Positions 26,570 through 34,045 are shown, counted from the first letter of the stretch. The stretch: 64,000 bases of DNA from Thermus altitudinis (GCF_022760835.1 NZ_JAKTNQ010000011.1:1-64000), one strand, 5' to 3'. Notes: generated by a model not told the origin, from the letters alone. Program-made: numbers and translations.

Positions 26570-27499
26570 CTAGCCCACGGCCACCATGGCGGAAAGGGCC
26601 CGCCGGGCCTTTTCCGCCACCTCCTCGGGTACCCGGACCACGTGGCGCATCTCCTTTAGGGAGCGGTATACCTTCTCCAGGGTGATCTTTTTCATGTACT
26701 CGCAGACCGCATCCGGTTTCACGGGAATGAAGGCCTTGCCCGGGGCCTCCTTGGCCAGGCGGTGCAGGATCCCCACCTCGGTGGCCACCACGAACTCCTT
26801 GGCCTCGGCCCCCTTGGCGTAGCGTACCATGCCCTCGGTGGAGAGCATCTTGGCATCCGGCTTGAGGAAGAGGCAGCTGGAGCCGCAGCCGCACTCCGGG
26901 TGGATCATGAACTCCGCTCCCGGGTGCGCCTCCAGGAGGGCCTTTAGGTGCTCCTCCCGGATGCCCGCATGCACATGGCATTCCCCCGGGAAAAGGTCCA
27001 GGCTTCTACCCGTGACCCGGGCCACGTGGGCCCCCAGGAACATGTCGGGCACAAAGAAGATGGGCCGGTCCTTGGGAAGGCGGGCCACCACCTCCACGGC
27101 GTTGGCGCTGGTGACGCACACGTCCGCCAGGGCCTTCACCTCGGCCCTGGTGTTCACGTAGGCCACCACGATGCCCTCGGGATGGTCCTCTTTCCAGGCC
27201 AGGATGTCCTCGGGGCGGATGCTGTCCGCCAAGGAGCAACCCGCTTCCAGGTCGGGAAGGAGAACGGTCTTTTCCGGGTTCAGGATGGCGGCGGTTTCCG
27301 CCATGAAGTGAACCCCGGCGAAAACGATGACCTTGGCCGGGGTCCTCTGCGCCTCCCGGGCTAGGCCCAGGGAGTCCCCCACGAAATCCGCCACCTCCTG
27401 CACCTCCGGAAGCTGGTAGGAGTGGGCCAGAATGACCGCTTGCCGCTCCGCCTTGAGGCGGCGTACCTCTTCCTTGAGCTTCTCTGGTTCCATCTTCAC
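26570..27499 (-). CDS. nadA: Quinolinate synthase
   Basis: A 309-residue 4Fe-4S enzyme that condenses iminoaspartate with dihydroxyacetone phosphate. Cluster cysteines are in [20 protein letters not shown] and [10 protein letters not shown]. Substrate motifs are [12 protein letters not shown] and [14 protein letters not shown] 27499 overlaps the vapC stop as GTGA; ATG 27493, two codons later, is the other possible start. Neither has a strong ribosome binding site, so coupling to vapC is likely. Confidence 0.94.
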   Translation of the reverse strand: MKMEPEKLKEEVRRLKAERQAVILAHSYQLPEVQEVADFVGDSLGLAREAQRTPAKVIVFAGVHFMAETAAILNPEKTVLLPDLEAGCSLADSIRPEDILAWKEDHPEGIVVAYVNTRAEVKALADVCVTSANAVEVVARLPKDRPIFFVPDMFLGAHVARVTGRSLDLFPGECHVHAGIREEHLKALLEAHPGAEFMIHPECGCGSSCLFLKPDAKMLSTEGMVRYAKGAEAKEFVVATEVGILHRLAKEAPGKAFIPVKPDAVCEYMKKITLEKVYRSLKEMRHVVRVPEEVAEKARRALSAMVAVG

Positions 27500-27894
27500 C
27501 CGCTCGCTGGGCTAAAGCCCTGTTCCCCAAAACCCTCGTCAAAGGCCAAGGCCTTCCGCAAACCCCTTTCCCGCATGAAGAAGAAACTGGTCCAGTCCAC
27601 CAGGCTCAGGTCCTTCCTTCGGGAGGCCAGGAGGGCGGTGAGGGCCATGTGGTGCAGCCCCCCACCCACAGGGACCGTCGGGATTACACCCAGAAGGTCG
27701 TGGCCATGGGCCCGTGCCGCCTCGAGGCCCAAACTCCCCTGCACCAGGGCCACGCTCTCCACCACATGGCCGCGGGTTACGGGGCGCTCCCGGGCCGCGA
27801 GAAGGTGGCGGAAGGCTTCGGCCGCCTCGAGGTGGTAGGCGTCATCCCGGTCCAGGAGGGCGTAAGGGGCGGAGGTATCAACGAAGACGGCCAA
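27496..27894 (-). CDS. vapC: PIN-domain toxin, VapC type
   Basis: A 132-residue PIN-domain RNase. Acidic residues are in [17 protein letters not shown], the central [23 protein letters not shown] and [13 protein letters not shown], the order expected for VapC. Such toxins cleave tRNA or rRNA. It overlaps the antitoxin gene by 17 bases and nadA by 4 bases. The active-site acids look intact. Confidence 0.88.
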   Translation of the reverse strand: MAVFVDTSAPYALLDRDDAYHLEAAEAFRHLLAARERPVTRGHVVESVALVQGSLGLEAARAHGHDLLGVIPTVPVGGGLHHMALTALLASRRKDLSLVDWTSFFFMRERGLRKALAFDEGFGEQGFSPASG

Positions 27895-28141
27895 GGTGGT
27901 CCCCTTCCCGGGCCAGGTAACGGTCGTGCTCCTGGCTCACGTCCTTGTGGCCTGAGGCGAAGCGGCCCACCGCGGCCAGGGCCCGCTGGGCCCGCTCGGC
28001 AAAACCCCCGTTCTCCTTTTCCTGGAGGTAGGCTTCCACCGACCGCCGCACCAGCTCCGCCAGGGATACCCCTTCCTCCTGGGCCCAGGCCTTGAGGCGC
28101 TGGGCCTGTTCCTCCGGGAGTGGGACCTGGGTCCGCACCAC
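27878..28141 (-). CDS. vapB: Ribbon-helix-helix antitoxin, VapB type
   Basis: An 87-residue protein. The N-terminus (VRTQVPLPEEQAQRLKAWAQ, then VSLAELVRRSVEAYL) is a CopG/Arc-type ribbon-helix-helix DNA-binding domain. The acidic/basic C-terminus would wrap the toxin. It precedes vapC and overlaps it by 17 bases. GTG 28141 is used; a TATAAT box at 28158-28153 gives a leader of only about five bases. It is expected to autoregulate the pair, and thus partly the nadAB genes downstream. Confidence 0.85.
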   Translation of the reverse strand: MVRTQVPLPEEQAQRLKAWAQEEGVSLAELVRRSVEAYLQEKENGGFAERAQRALAAVGRFASGHKDVSQEHDRYLAREGDHLGRLR

Positions 28142-28152
28142 GCCATCACCTT

Positions 28153-28158
28153 ATTATA
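28153..28158 (-). promoter_or_regulatory. -10 box for vapBC-nadAB
   Basis: TATAAT on the minus strand lies between nadC and vapB, so the toxin pair and downstream nadAB can be transcribed independently of nadC. No clear -35 box. Confidence 0.6.
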
Positions 28159-28166
28159 CCCCCACA

Positions 28167-28994
28167 TCATGGCTGCACCACCAGGAGGGAGAGGTCCAGG
28201 GCCTTGGCGGAGTGGGTGAGGGCCCCCACGCTCACGTAGTCCACCCCGGCCTCGGCCGCCTTCCGGGCCCTTTCGGGGGTCATGTTCCCACTGGCCTCCA
28301 CGGGAACCCGCCCCCCCACCCGGCGCACCGCCTCCCGGATGGCCTCGGGGGAAAAGTTGTCCAGGAGGATCAGGTCCGCCCCCGCCTCCAAGGCCTCCTC
28401 TAGCTCCGCCAGGTTGGTCACCTCCACCTCCACCCTGAGGTAATGGGGGGCCTGGGCCCTGGCCCGCCTTACCGCTTCCCCCACGCCCCCCGCGGCCCGG
28501 ATGTGGTTTTCCTTGATGAGGATGCCGTCAAACAGGCCAAAGCGGTGGTTCCGCCCTCCCCCTACCCGCACCGCGTACTTCTCCAGGGCCCTTAGGCCAG
28601 GGGTGGTCTTGCGGGTGTCCAGAACCTGGGTCCGGGTCCCCCTTAGGGCCTCCACGTAGGTTCGGGTGAGGGTGGCGATGCCCGAGAGGCGCTGAAGCAG
28701 GTTCAGCGCCAGCCTTTCCCCGGCCAGGATGCCCCTTAGGGGCCCCTCGAGGCGGGCCACCTCCTGGCCGGGCCTCACCCTGGCCCCCTCCTCCACCAGT
28801 GGCGTGAAGGCGATGCGGGCATCCACCAGGGCAAAGACCTCCCGGGCCACGGGAAGCCCGGCCACCACCCCCTCCTCCTTGGCCAGGATGGTTGCTTGGC
28901 CCCGGAGGTCCTCGGGGACCGTGAGGGCCGAGGTGAGGTCCCCGTGGCCGAGGTCCTCGAGGAGCCAAGCCCTGAGGGTTTCCAAAGGCACCAT
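28167..28994 (-). CDS. nadC: Nicotinate-nucleotide pyrophosphorylase (carboxylating)
   Basis: A 275-residue quinolinate phosphoribosyltransferase, the step after NadA. Signatures: [12 protein letters not shown] near the N-terminus, [36 protein letters not shown], and the C-terminal [12 protein letters not shown] and [15 protein letters not shown] 28994 is chosen because TACAAT lies at -13 to -8 and there is no ribosome binding site; the open frame extends six codons further to 29012. Confidence 0.94.
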   Translation of the reverse strand: MVPLETLRAWLLEDLGHGDLTSALTVPEDLRGQATILAKEEGVVAGLPVAREVFALVDARIAFTPLVEEGARVRPGQEVARLEGPLRGILAGERLALNLLQRLSGIATLTRTYVEALRGTRTQVLDTRKTTPGLRALEKYAVRVGGGRNHRFGLFDGILIKENHIRAAGGVGEAVRRARAQAPHYLRVEVEVTNLAELEEALEAGADLILLDNFSPEAIREAVRRVGGRVPVEASGNMTPERARKAAEAGVDYVSVGALTHSAKALDLSLLVVQP

Positions 28995-29001
28995 GGCCCC
29001 C

Positions 29002-29007
29002 ATTGTA
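29002..29007 (-). promoter_or_regulatory. -10 box for near-leaderless nadC
   Basis: TACAAT on the minus strand, at -13 to -8 from ATG 28994. Confidence 0.55.
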
Positions 29008-29012
29008 GGCAA

Positions 29013-29038
29013 GGCCAGGTACCCATGGGTACCTGGCC
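29013..29038. terminator. Perfect 26-base palindrome between lipoprotein gene and nadC
   Basis: Every base from 29013 to 29038 pairs with its partner, centred on CCATGG, giving a 13-base inverted repeat. It begins 17 bases after the stop of the lipoprotein gene, so it is probably its terminator. It also covers the nadC -35 region and could act as an operator. No T-run follows. Confidence 0.55.
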
Positions 29039-29054
29039 GGTCCCCTAACGGATT

Positions 29055-30350
29055 TTAGGGTAGCTGGATGCTACCGATACCACTTGGGGTGTACTGGTCG
29101 GTAGCGTGGACCAGAGAAATGTCCGTAGTAGCGCCAAAAGAAGCTGGGTCATTGCTATCCAAGTTGAGAACGTTGGCAGCGGAAAGGACGGCGGTTATGG
29201 AAATGTGTACCGTGCTACCAGAGGCAAATGGCGTATAGGTGAGTTGGGAGGAAAGGTCGGGAACGGTGTAGGTGGTAGCGTTGCCCAGCCATCCCTTGCT
29301 TAGAGTGACCTGGTAAATCAGGGTAGAGTCCTCAAGCTCTATTTGGTAGGCCTTGAGGCTGGGGTCAGCGTAACTGAGTCCGCTTACCGTGGGATGGGCT
29401 TGGCGGGTTACCGTGAGGCTGTTTGCTGGCCAAGGGTTCGGTAAGGCCAAGGTGATGGTCGAACCGCTAGAACCGCTAGCACCCTTAAAACGCTCCAGCA
29501 CGTTGCTGCTGTCACCAGCCACGGCCATGACGACGTAGCGATCCCCGCTGCCAGACCCCGCTACCGGGCGGTAGGAGAAGTTGAGGGCTGAGGTCCCCGT
29601 TGTGCCACCCACAATTCCCCACCCCTTGTTGTCGGTGCTCAGATAAAAGACCCAAGCATCACCAAAGGTGGGGCTAAAGCCAGATGGAAGGTTTACAGAG
29701 ACGTTAGCTGGGGCTAGGACGTCTGAAGCCGTGAACGTATAGGAACTCGAGCCCCCGCTGCTAATGTTTACGCTCCGCAAAACCTTCGCCGCCTTTGGGG
29801 GGAGGCTGAAAGACGAATCAACTACTACCACCAGCAGGTCTTGAGTTCCTGGTTGGGCGGTTAGGTTAACCAACGCCGTGTAGTTGCCTCCGGATACAGT
29901 GACGAGACCCGTTGATGATAAGCCTTGGCTGCTGACCACAACACGATCGCCACTCGCTATGCCCGGAACATTGGTGACATCCACGTTAAGGGTATAGTTT
30001 ACCGTGCTCAGGCTGGGGGAGCTACAGGTAATTTTAGGGTTGGCCAGCTCAGCGTTGGTGGCCTGGATAACATGAACTTCGGGTGGGTTACCCGGGACAA
30101 CGGGATTGCACCGCACGGCTACGCCATATTTGGTATTGCCACCAAGGCTGAAGGTATAGGTGTGCGTGCTACTAGGAGTGAACGCTGTCCAAGACCCACT
30201 TCCCACCTGGTATGCTGCCGCATACCCTACGTTCTGACTATCTATAACGGTGAGGGTGATGCTACCGGGAGGTGGGGGGGTGCCACCCCCGCACCCCACT
30301 AGCCCCAAAAGGGCCAGCACCGCAAAACCTAAAAGGCCGATGGTCCTCAT
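29055..30350 (-). CDS. Low-GC lipoprotein of unknown function in the SARP cluster
   Basis: A 431-residue protein not recognised. The N-terminus is a lipoprotein signal (MRTIGLLGFAVLALLGLVGC, Cys20) followed by a short Gly/Pro linker. The rest is rich in Ser, Thr, Val and Gly and looks like repeated beta-sandwich domains (for example YTLNVDVTNVPGIASGDRVV and NVSVNLPSGFSPTFGDAWVF). Base use differs from neighbours: 29101-29160 has 31 G/C of 60, against 43 of 60 at 28801-28860 in nadC. That suggests acquisition or relaxed codon selection. GAAAGGAG precedes ATG 30350. It is its own transcription unit with the shared direct-repeat operator. It could be an adhesin or surface-exposed protein. Confidence 0.75.
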   Translation of the reverse strand: MRTIGLLGFAVLALLGLVGCGGGTPPPPGSITLTVIDSQNVGYAAAYQVGSGSWTAFTPSSTHTYTFSLGGNTKYGVAVRCNPVVPGNPPEVHVIQATNAELANPKITCSSPSLSTVNYTLNVDVTNVPGIASGDRVVVSSQGLSSTGLVTVSGGNYTALVNLTAQPGTQDLLVVVVDSSFSLPPKAAKVLRSVNISSGGSSSYTFTASDVLAPANVSVNLPSGFSPTFGDAWVFYLSTDNKGWGIVGGTTGTSALNFSYRPVAGSGSGDRYVVMAVAGDSSNVLERFKGASGSSGSTITLALPNPWPANSLTVTRQAHPTVSGLSYADPSLKAYQIELEDSTLIYQVTLSKGWLGNATTYTVPDLSSQLTYTPFASGSTVHISITAVLSAANVLNLDSNDPASFGATTDISLVHATDQYTPSGIGSIQLP

Positions 30351-30393
30351 GGTTTCTCCTTTCTGGAATCGCCTTTTGGGGGATTCCGCCAGC

Positions 30394-30428
30394 AGGATAG
30401 CCTAGAAGGTCTTAACGCACCCTGAACG
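30394..30428 (-). promoter_or_regulatory. Promoter with CGTTMA direct repeats for the 29055 lipoprotein
   Basis: Minus-strand CGTTCA (30428-30423) and CGTTAA (30417-30412) start 11 bases apart; TATCCT (30399-30394) follows after exactly 12 bases. The same layout is at 31890 and 32217. Downstream, GGAATC/GATTCC (30387-30365) can form a hairpin at the start of the transcript. Confidence 0.7.
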
Positions 30429-30441
30429 GGGGATAACAAAA

Positions 30442-30461
30442 CCCCGGGCAACCGCCCGGGG
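30442..30461 (-). terminator. Rho-independent terminator of the subtilase gene
   Basis: CCCCGGGC and GCCCGGGG form a perfect 8-base-pair stem with a 4-base loop; on the minus strand TTTTGTT follows. It lies 17 bases after the subtilase stop and 13 bases before the next operator. Confidence 0.8.
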
Positions 30462-30477
30462 TGTTCCCATGGGTCGC

Positions 30478-31797
30478 TCAAGGGGCCTGGCTTAGGTCCA
30501 GCATCCCGGCCCCCACCGCCTGGGGTGGGTAGGGCAGGGGTTTTGCATAGTGCACAAGTTTCTGCTGCACCTGGGCTGGGGCCAAAGTGGGGTCGCTGTG
30601 GAGCCATAGGGCCATGGCCCCCGCTACCAAAGGGGTGGCGAAGGAGGTGCCGGTGCAGCTTCCCGTACCTCCACCGGGCAGAACGCAGTCAAGGTCCGTG
30701 CCCGGAGCGGCGAGGTCCACGTAGGCCCCTTGCGTGCTATAGGGGGCGGGCTGCCAGCCTGGAGAGCTGGGCGTGGCTTCCAAGGCCCCCACCGCCACCA
30801 GGCCCGGCAGGTCCAAGGCGGCGGGGTAGTGGGCGGGGCTACCCTGATTCCCCTGGTTACCGGCGGCAACGGCTACGGGGATTCCTTGGCTAAGAGCGGC
30901 TTGCAGGGCCAGCGTCAAGGCCTCCACCGGCGTATCCCCACCCAGGCTCAGGTTGAGCACCGTGGGCTCTTGGCGGTTTTCCACCACCCAGCACACCCCC
31001 TGCACCACCCGGCTGGCCCGGCAGACCCCGGCCTCGTCGCAGACCCGCACCGGCACGATGCCCGCACCGGGGGCTACCTCCTTCACTAGCCCCGCAACCC
31101 CTGTGCCGTGTCCGCCCGGGAAGGCGTCCTGGGGTGTGGGGTCGTCCTCCACGAAGTCGTAACCGGGAAGCTGGGGGATGACCGGGTCCACCCCCGTGTC
31201 CAAGACGGCCACCCTGACCCCCTCTCCTGTCCATCCCCGGCGGTGGGCTTGGTGGGCCCCCACCGCCTCGCGGCCCGAGATGCCCCCAAGGCTCCAGAGG
31301 CTTTCCGGGTCCGCCTTGTAGCTGGGGTCCAGGGCCTCGAGCTCCTCCAGGGCCTTCCCCAACTCCTTTCCGGTATACCCTAGCTCCGCCAAGGCAAAGC
31401 CGCAGCCGGCCAGATCGTCCCGGCGTAAAAGGGTAAAGCCCTCGGGAAGCCTAGGGGTTTGGCCTAAGGGTAGCCGGAGGAGGACCCGGCTAGGGTCCAC
31501 CCGCCCCAGCACCCCAAGCTCCCCCCGGGCCTCCCGGCCTCCCGCCACCACCCGCACGGGCTTGGGCCCACCAGGCACCTCAGGAACCCGGAAGCGCACC
31601 CGGCTGGGCTCAGCCAGGGTTACCTGGGCCTCGGCCTCCCCCACCCACACCCGGGCCCCACTCCCCTGCATCCCCGAAAGCCGAGCCTCCACCTCCTCCC
31701 CCACCAGGGCCCGGCCTGGGAAAAGGGTAAGGCTTGGCCTTTGGGAAGAGCAGGCCCAAAGCAACAAGGGTAGCCAAATCCATAATCCGTGGCGCAT
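30478..31797 (-). CDS. Subtilisin-like serine protease lipoprotein
   Basis: A 439-residue S8 peptidase. The signal peptide ends in LLLWAC with Cys16, so it should be lipid-anchored outside the cytoplasmic membrane. Residues about 25-105 look like a small beta domain; the catalytic domain holds Asp200 (VAVLDTGVD), His230 (GGHGTGVAG), Asn314 (AAGNQG) and Ser385 (GTSFATPLVAGA). Six further Cys in the mature protein could form disulfides. The full triad is present. GAGGTGGAGG precedes ATG 31797. It is a single-gene unit whose promoter carries the SARP-cluster repeats, so it may process or destroy the neighbouring exported peptide. Confidence 0.9.
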   Translation of the reverse strand: MRHGLWIWLPLLLWACSSQRPSLTLFPGRALVGEEVEARLSGMQGSGARVWVGEAEAQVTLAEPSRVRFRVPEVPGGPKPVRVVAGGREARGELGVLGRVDPSRVLLRLPLGQTPRLPEGFTLLRRDDLAGCGFALAELGYTGKELGKALEELEALDPSYKADPESLWSLGGISGREAVGAHQAHRRGWTGEGVRVAVLDTGVDPVIPQLPGYDFVEDDPTPQDAFPGGHGTGVAGLVKEVAPGAGIVPVRVCDEAGVCRASRVVQGVCWVVENRQEPTVLNLSLGGDTPVEALTLALQAALSQGIPVAVAAGNQGNQGSPAHYPAALDLPGLVAVGALEATPSSPGWQPAPYSTQGAYVDLAAPGTDLDCVLPGGGTGSCTGTSFATPLVAGAMALWLHSDPTLAPAQVQQKLVHYAKPLPYPPQAVGAGMLDLSQAP

Positions 31798-31889
31798 CCT
31801 CCACCTCACCTTTGAGGAGGTTGAACCCCTCCAGCTCCAGAAGGCTTACCGGCATGCTACCGTGGGCGGCGCCCACGACCTCCCCTCAA

Positions 31890-31924
31890 AGCCTAGGCGG
31901 GGAGGGGTTAACGGACCCTGAACG
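31890..31924 (-). promoter_or_regulatory. Promoter with CGTTMA direct repeats for the subtilase
   Basis: Minus-strand CGTTCA (31924-31919) and CGTTAA (31913-31908) are 11 bases apart; TAGGCT (31895-31890) follows after 12 bases. The predicted transcript starts near 31883, and CGTGGGC/GCCCACG (31877-31861) forms a perfect hairpin at its 5' end. The leader is about 85 bases. Confidence 0.72.
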
Positions 31925-31930
31925 GAACAA

Positions 31931-31955
31931 CCCCCCTGGGGGAGGCCCAGGGGGG
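31931..31955 (-). terminator. Rho-independent terminator of the repeat-peptide gene
   Basis: CCCCCCTGGG and CCCAGGGGGG pair perfectly (10 base pairs, 5-base loop); TTGTT follows on the minus strand. It ends 12 bases past the peptide stop and about seven bases before the next operator. Confidence 0.78.
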
Positions 31956-31966
31956 TGGGGAGGGGT

Positions 31967-32173
31967 TCAGTAGACGAAAAACCCCCCGGTGTACCGGTAG
32001 ACGTAGAACCCCCCGGCATAGCGCTCCAGGGAAAGATTGTCCCCGGGGGTAGCGTAGACGAAGAAACCGCCGGCGTAGCGGTCCAAGGAGGCCCCCTCCT
32101 TGTCCCCTCCAGCCAAGGCAGAGACCCCAAACCCTAAGGCGAGAAGCGCTACCAACACCAACTTCCTCAGCAT
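31967..32173 (-). CDS. Exported 68-residue peptide with three RYxGGF repeats
   Basis: Not a family I recognise. Residues 1-21 (MLRKLVLVALLALGFGVSAL, Ala21) are a clear signal peptide. The mature part of about 47 residues holds three copies of one motif: RYAGGFFVY (32-40), RYAGGFYVY (51-59) and RYTGGFFVY (60-68, the C-terminus). The first two are preceded by SLD and SLE. The motif alternates Gly and aromatic residues, so beta or amyloid-like assembly, a surface-binding peptide, or a secreted precursor of short signals are all possible. ATG 32173 has GGAGGT seven bases upstream; the GTG at 32182 lies within that site. It has its own promoter and terminator, and the regulator gene ends 94 bases upstream of the coding start. 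Confidence 0.78.
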   Translation of the reverse strand: MLRKLVLVALLALGFGVSALAGGDKEGASLDRYAGGFFVYATPGDNLSLERYAGGFYVYRYTGGFFVY

Positions 32174-32194
32174 CCGCTTCACCTCCTTGGCCTA

Positions 32195-32210
32195 GGCGCT
32201 ACCTAGCGCC
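32195..32210 (-). other. 5' hairpin in the peptide transcript leader
   Basis: GGCGCTA, CC, TAGCGCC is a perfect 7-base-pair inverted repeat beginning at the predicted transcript start (near 32210). Similar 5' hairpins occur in the two sister transcripts. It may protect the RNA end or regulate translation. Confidence 0.5.
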
Positions 32211-32216
32211 AGCTTT

Positions 32217-32262
32217 CTTTTAGTGCGGGGTCCCTTAACGGCGGGTTAACGGCGGGTGAACG
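32217..32262 (-). promoter_or_regulatory. Promoter with three CGTTMA direct repeats for the peptide gene
   Basis: Minus-strand CGTTCA (32262-32257), CGTTAA (32251-32246) and CGTTAA (32240-32235) repeat every 11 bases. TAAAAG (32222-32217) follows after 12 bases. This is the only site with three copies and so may be the strongest. Confidence 0.75.
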
Positions 32263-32275
32263 CCCCAGGGCCCCT

Positions 32276-34033
32276 TTAGGGAGAGGCCATCTCGGAAAGG
32301 CGCTTACGGTACCTTTCCGCCAGCACGGTGTAGCGGGCCTCCTCCAGGAGGGCTATGGCCTCCTTCAAGGTGGCGGGGTCCTCGCGGAGCTCGGCCAGGT
32401 TGGCCAGCACCGCCGCCGTGAGCACCCAGTCCCGTCCCTCCTTGGCCAGATGGAGGGCCTTAAGGTAGGCCGTCTCCGCCTCCTCCTTCCTACCTTGGCG
32501 GTGGTAAAGCGCCCCCAGGTTGTTCCAAGCCCGGCCCATGGCCTCCAAAACCCCGGCCTTTTCAGCTAAGGCCAAGGACTCCTGGTAGAGGGCTTCCGCC
32601 TCTTCTGGCTTCCCCCCGCGTTCCCGCATCACCCCCAGGTTGAGGAGTACCCGGGCCCGGAGGAGGGGGGTTTTCCCCGCGGCCTCCAAGGCCTCGGCGA
32701 AGACCCGTTCCGCTTGGGGGCTACCCAGCTCAAAAAGGGCCACCGCCCGGTTGTTGAGGGCATCCGCCTGCCGGGCCACCTCTCCTGCCGCCAGGAAGCG
32801 GACCGCCGCCCGGGCGAAGAGCTCAGCCGCTTCGGCGAAGCGGCCCTGGCTTAGGGCCAGTAGCCCCTCCAGGTTCAGGGCCTCCCCCTGGGCCCAGGGA
32901 CTTCCCTGGCGGGCCAGCTCCGCCTCCTTCATGGCCTCCTCCACCTGGCCTAGCCGGAAGAGGATGCTAGCCCGCACCGCCGCCACTTCCCTCTGGAGGC
33001 CTGTTTCGCGCAGTGCCGCGCCCTCGAGGGCCTCGAGGGCCTCCCGGTACCGGCCAAGCCTCTCCAAAACCCTGGATTTCAGGAGGCGCACCTCGGGCTC
33101 CTCCGGCAAGGTTTGCAGGAGCTCTAGGCCGAGGCCTGGGTTTTCCGAAAGGAGAGAACGGATTCGTTGCCGGATGGCCCCACCGGCCCTTTTGCGGTCC
33201 GTTTCCCCCCAAAGGGGCCGGGCCAAGAGGTAAAGGGGCAAGGCTTCCTTGGGAGGCAGGTGGCGGGCCAGGGCCAGGGCGGCCTCCTGGGCCTCGAGGG
33301 GAAGGTGGGCGAAGGCGTTGGGGTCCAGGGCATCAGGCCGGGGAAGGCCTTCCAGGGCCAGGGCCCTTCCCCCTTCCCGGATAAGCCCTACTCCTCGGAG
33401 GATCTCCAGGGTATTCGCCGGGATGCCAAGGGCTTCCACGGCCTCTTTGGGGCAGAAGAGGAGGCCAAAGAAGGCCTTCCGTGCCTCCCTTTCCAAGGGT
33501 GCGGGTGGGTGGAATTCCTCCTCCTGCCCTTCCACCGCCCACCTGACCCCGGGAAGGGCCTGGGCTTCCTCCAACAGGGCCTTACCCCGTTCGGGAAGGG
33601 CCAGCAGGTAAAAGGCGCGGGCCTGCTGGGCAAAGGCCCGGTGCACCTCCAGGGCCACCCTTTCCCGGGTGGACCAGACCCATTCCTCCAGCTCCTCGCC
33701 CAAGGGCAGCTCCACGCCCTCCAAAAAGGTACCCCGGTAAAGGCGCCGCACCTCCCCTAGGCGCCCCTCGTTAAGGGCTAGGCGGAGGGCCTGAAGGTCG
33801 GTGGAAATCCGGGTCCTAAGCACCTCCCCTCCCTCCACCGCCCCCAGGGGCTTGAGCTGGGTAAGGGCCACGGAAAGGCTATTCAAGGGGTCCTGGGCCT
33901 CGGGCCAGAAGAGCTCGGCCAGGTGGCGCCGGGCCTTGGGGCCTTCCAGGGCCAGATAGGCCAAGAGAAGCAGGGGTTTGGGGCGGTGGAAGGGATGCCC
34001 TTCCAGCTCGAGGCCCCCCAGTACCCGGAGCAT
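32276..34033 (-). CDS. SARP-like transcriptional regulator with BTAD and TPR domains
   Basis: A 585-residue regulator. Residues 1-80 fit the OmpR-like winged helix of SARP proteins (RPKPLLLLAYLALEGPKARR, LAELFWPE, NSLSVALTQLK). Residues about 85-165 fit the bacterial transcriptional activation domain. The middle is unassigned, and about 310-570 is a run of TPR repeats (for example LNLEGLLALSQGRFAEAAEL and ARAWNN-like GRAWNNLGALYHRQGRKEEA). No NB-ARC ATPase domain is seen. SARPs activate genes by binding direct repeats at 11-base pitch; such repeats lie just downstream of this gene at three promoters. TPR domains often sense peptides. TAACAT at -12 to -7 suggests a leaderless start at ATG 34033. 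Confidence 0.85.
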   Translation of the reverse strand: MLRVLGGLELEGHPFHRPKPLLLLAYLALEGPKARRHLAELFWPEAQDPLNSLSVALTQLKPLGAVEGGEVLRTRISTDLQALRLALNEGRLGEVRRLYRGTFLEGVELPLGEELEEWVWSTRERVALEVHRAFAQQARAFYLLALPERGKALLEEAQALPGVRWAVEGQEEEFHPPAPLEREARKAFFGLLFCPKEAVEALGIPANTLEILRGVGLIREGGRALALEGLPRPDALDPNAFAHLPLEAQEAALALARHLPPKEALPLYLLARPLWGETDRKRAGGAIRQRIRSLLSENPGLGLELLQTLPEEPEVRLLKSRVLERLGRYREALEALEGAALRETGLQREVAAVRASILFRLGQVEEAMKEAELARQGSPWAQGEALNLEGLLALSQGRFAEAAELFARAAVRFLAAGEVARQADALNNRAVALFELGSPQAERVFAEALEAAGKTPLLRARVLLNLGVMRERGGKPEEAEALYQESLALAEKAGVLEAMGRAWNNLGALYHRQGRKEEAETAYLKALHLAKEGRDWVLTAAVLANLAELREDPATLKEAIALLEEARYTVLAERYRKRLSEMASP

Positions 34034-34039
34034 GCCCTC

Positions 34040-34045
34040 ATGTTA
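34040..34045 (-). promoter_or_regulatory. -10 box for leaderless SARP gene
   Basis: TAACAT on the minus strand, -12 to -7 from ATG 34033. No CGTTMA repeat is present here, so autoregulation through that motif is not indicated. Confidence 0.5.

Noticed and set aside
28109-28146. ATG at 28146 at perfect leaderless distance from the vapB -10 box
   Set aside because: It is in a different frame from the ribbon-helix-helix protein and yields an Arg/Ser/Pro-rich product.
31610-31876. A small frame starting in the subtilase leader (MPVSLLELEGFNLLKGEV)
   Set aside because: It has an in-frame start in the leader but most of it overlaps the protease gene in another frame and turns into Gly/Pro-rich shadow sequence. 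A short leader peptide cannot be excluded but is unsupported.
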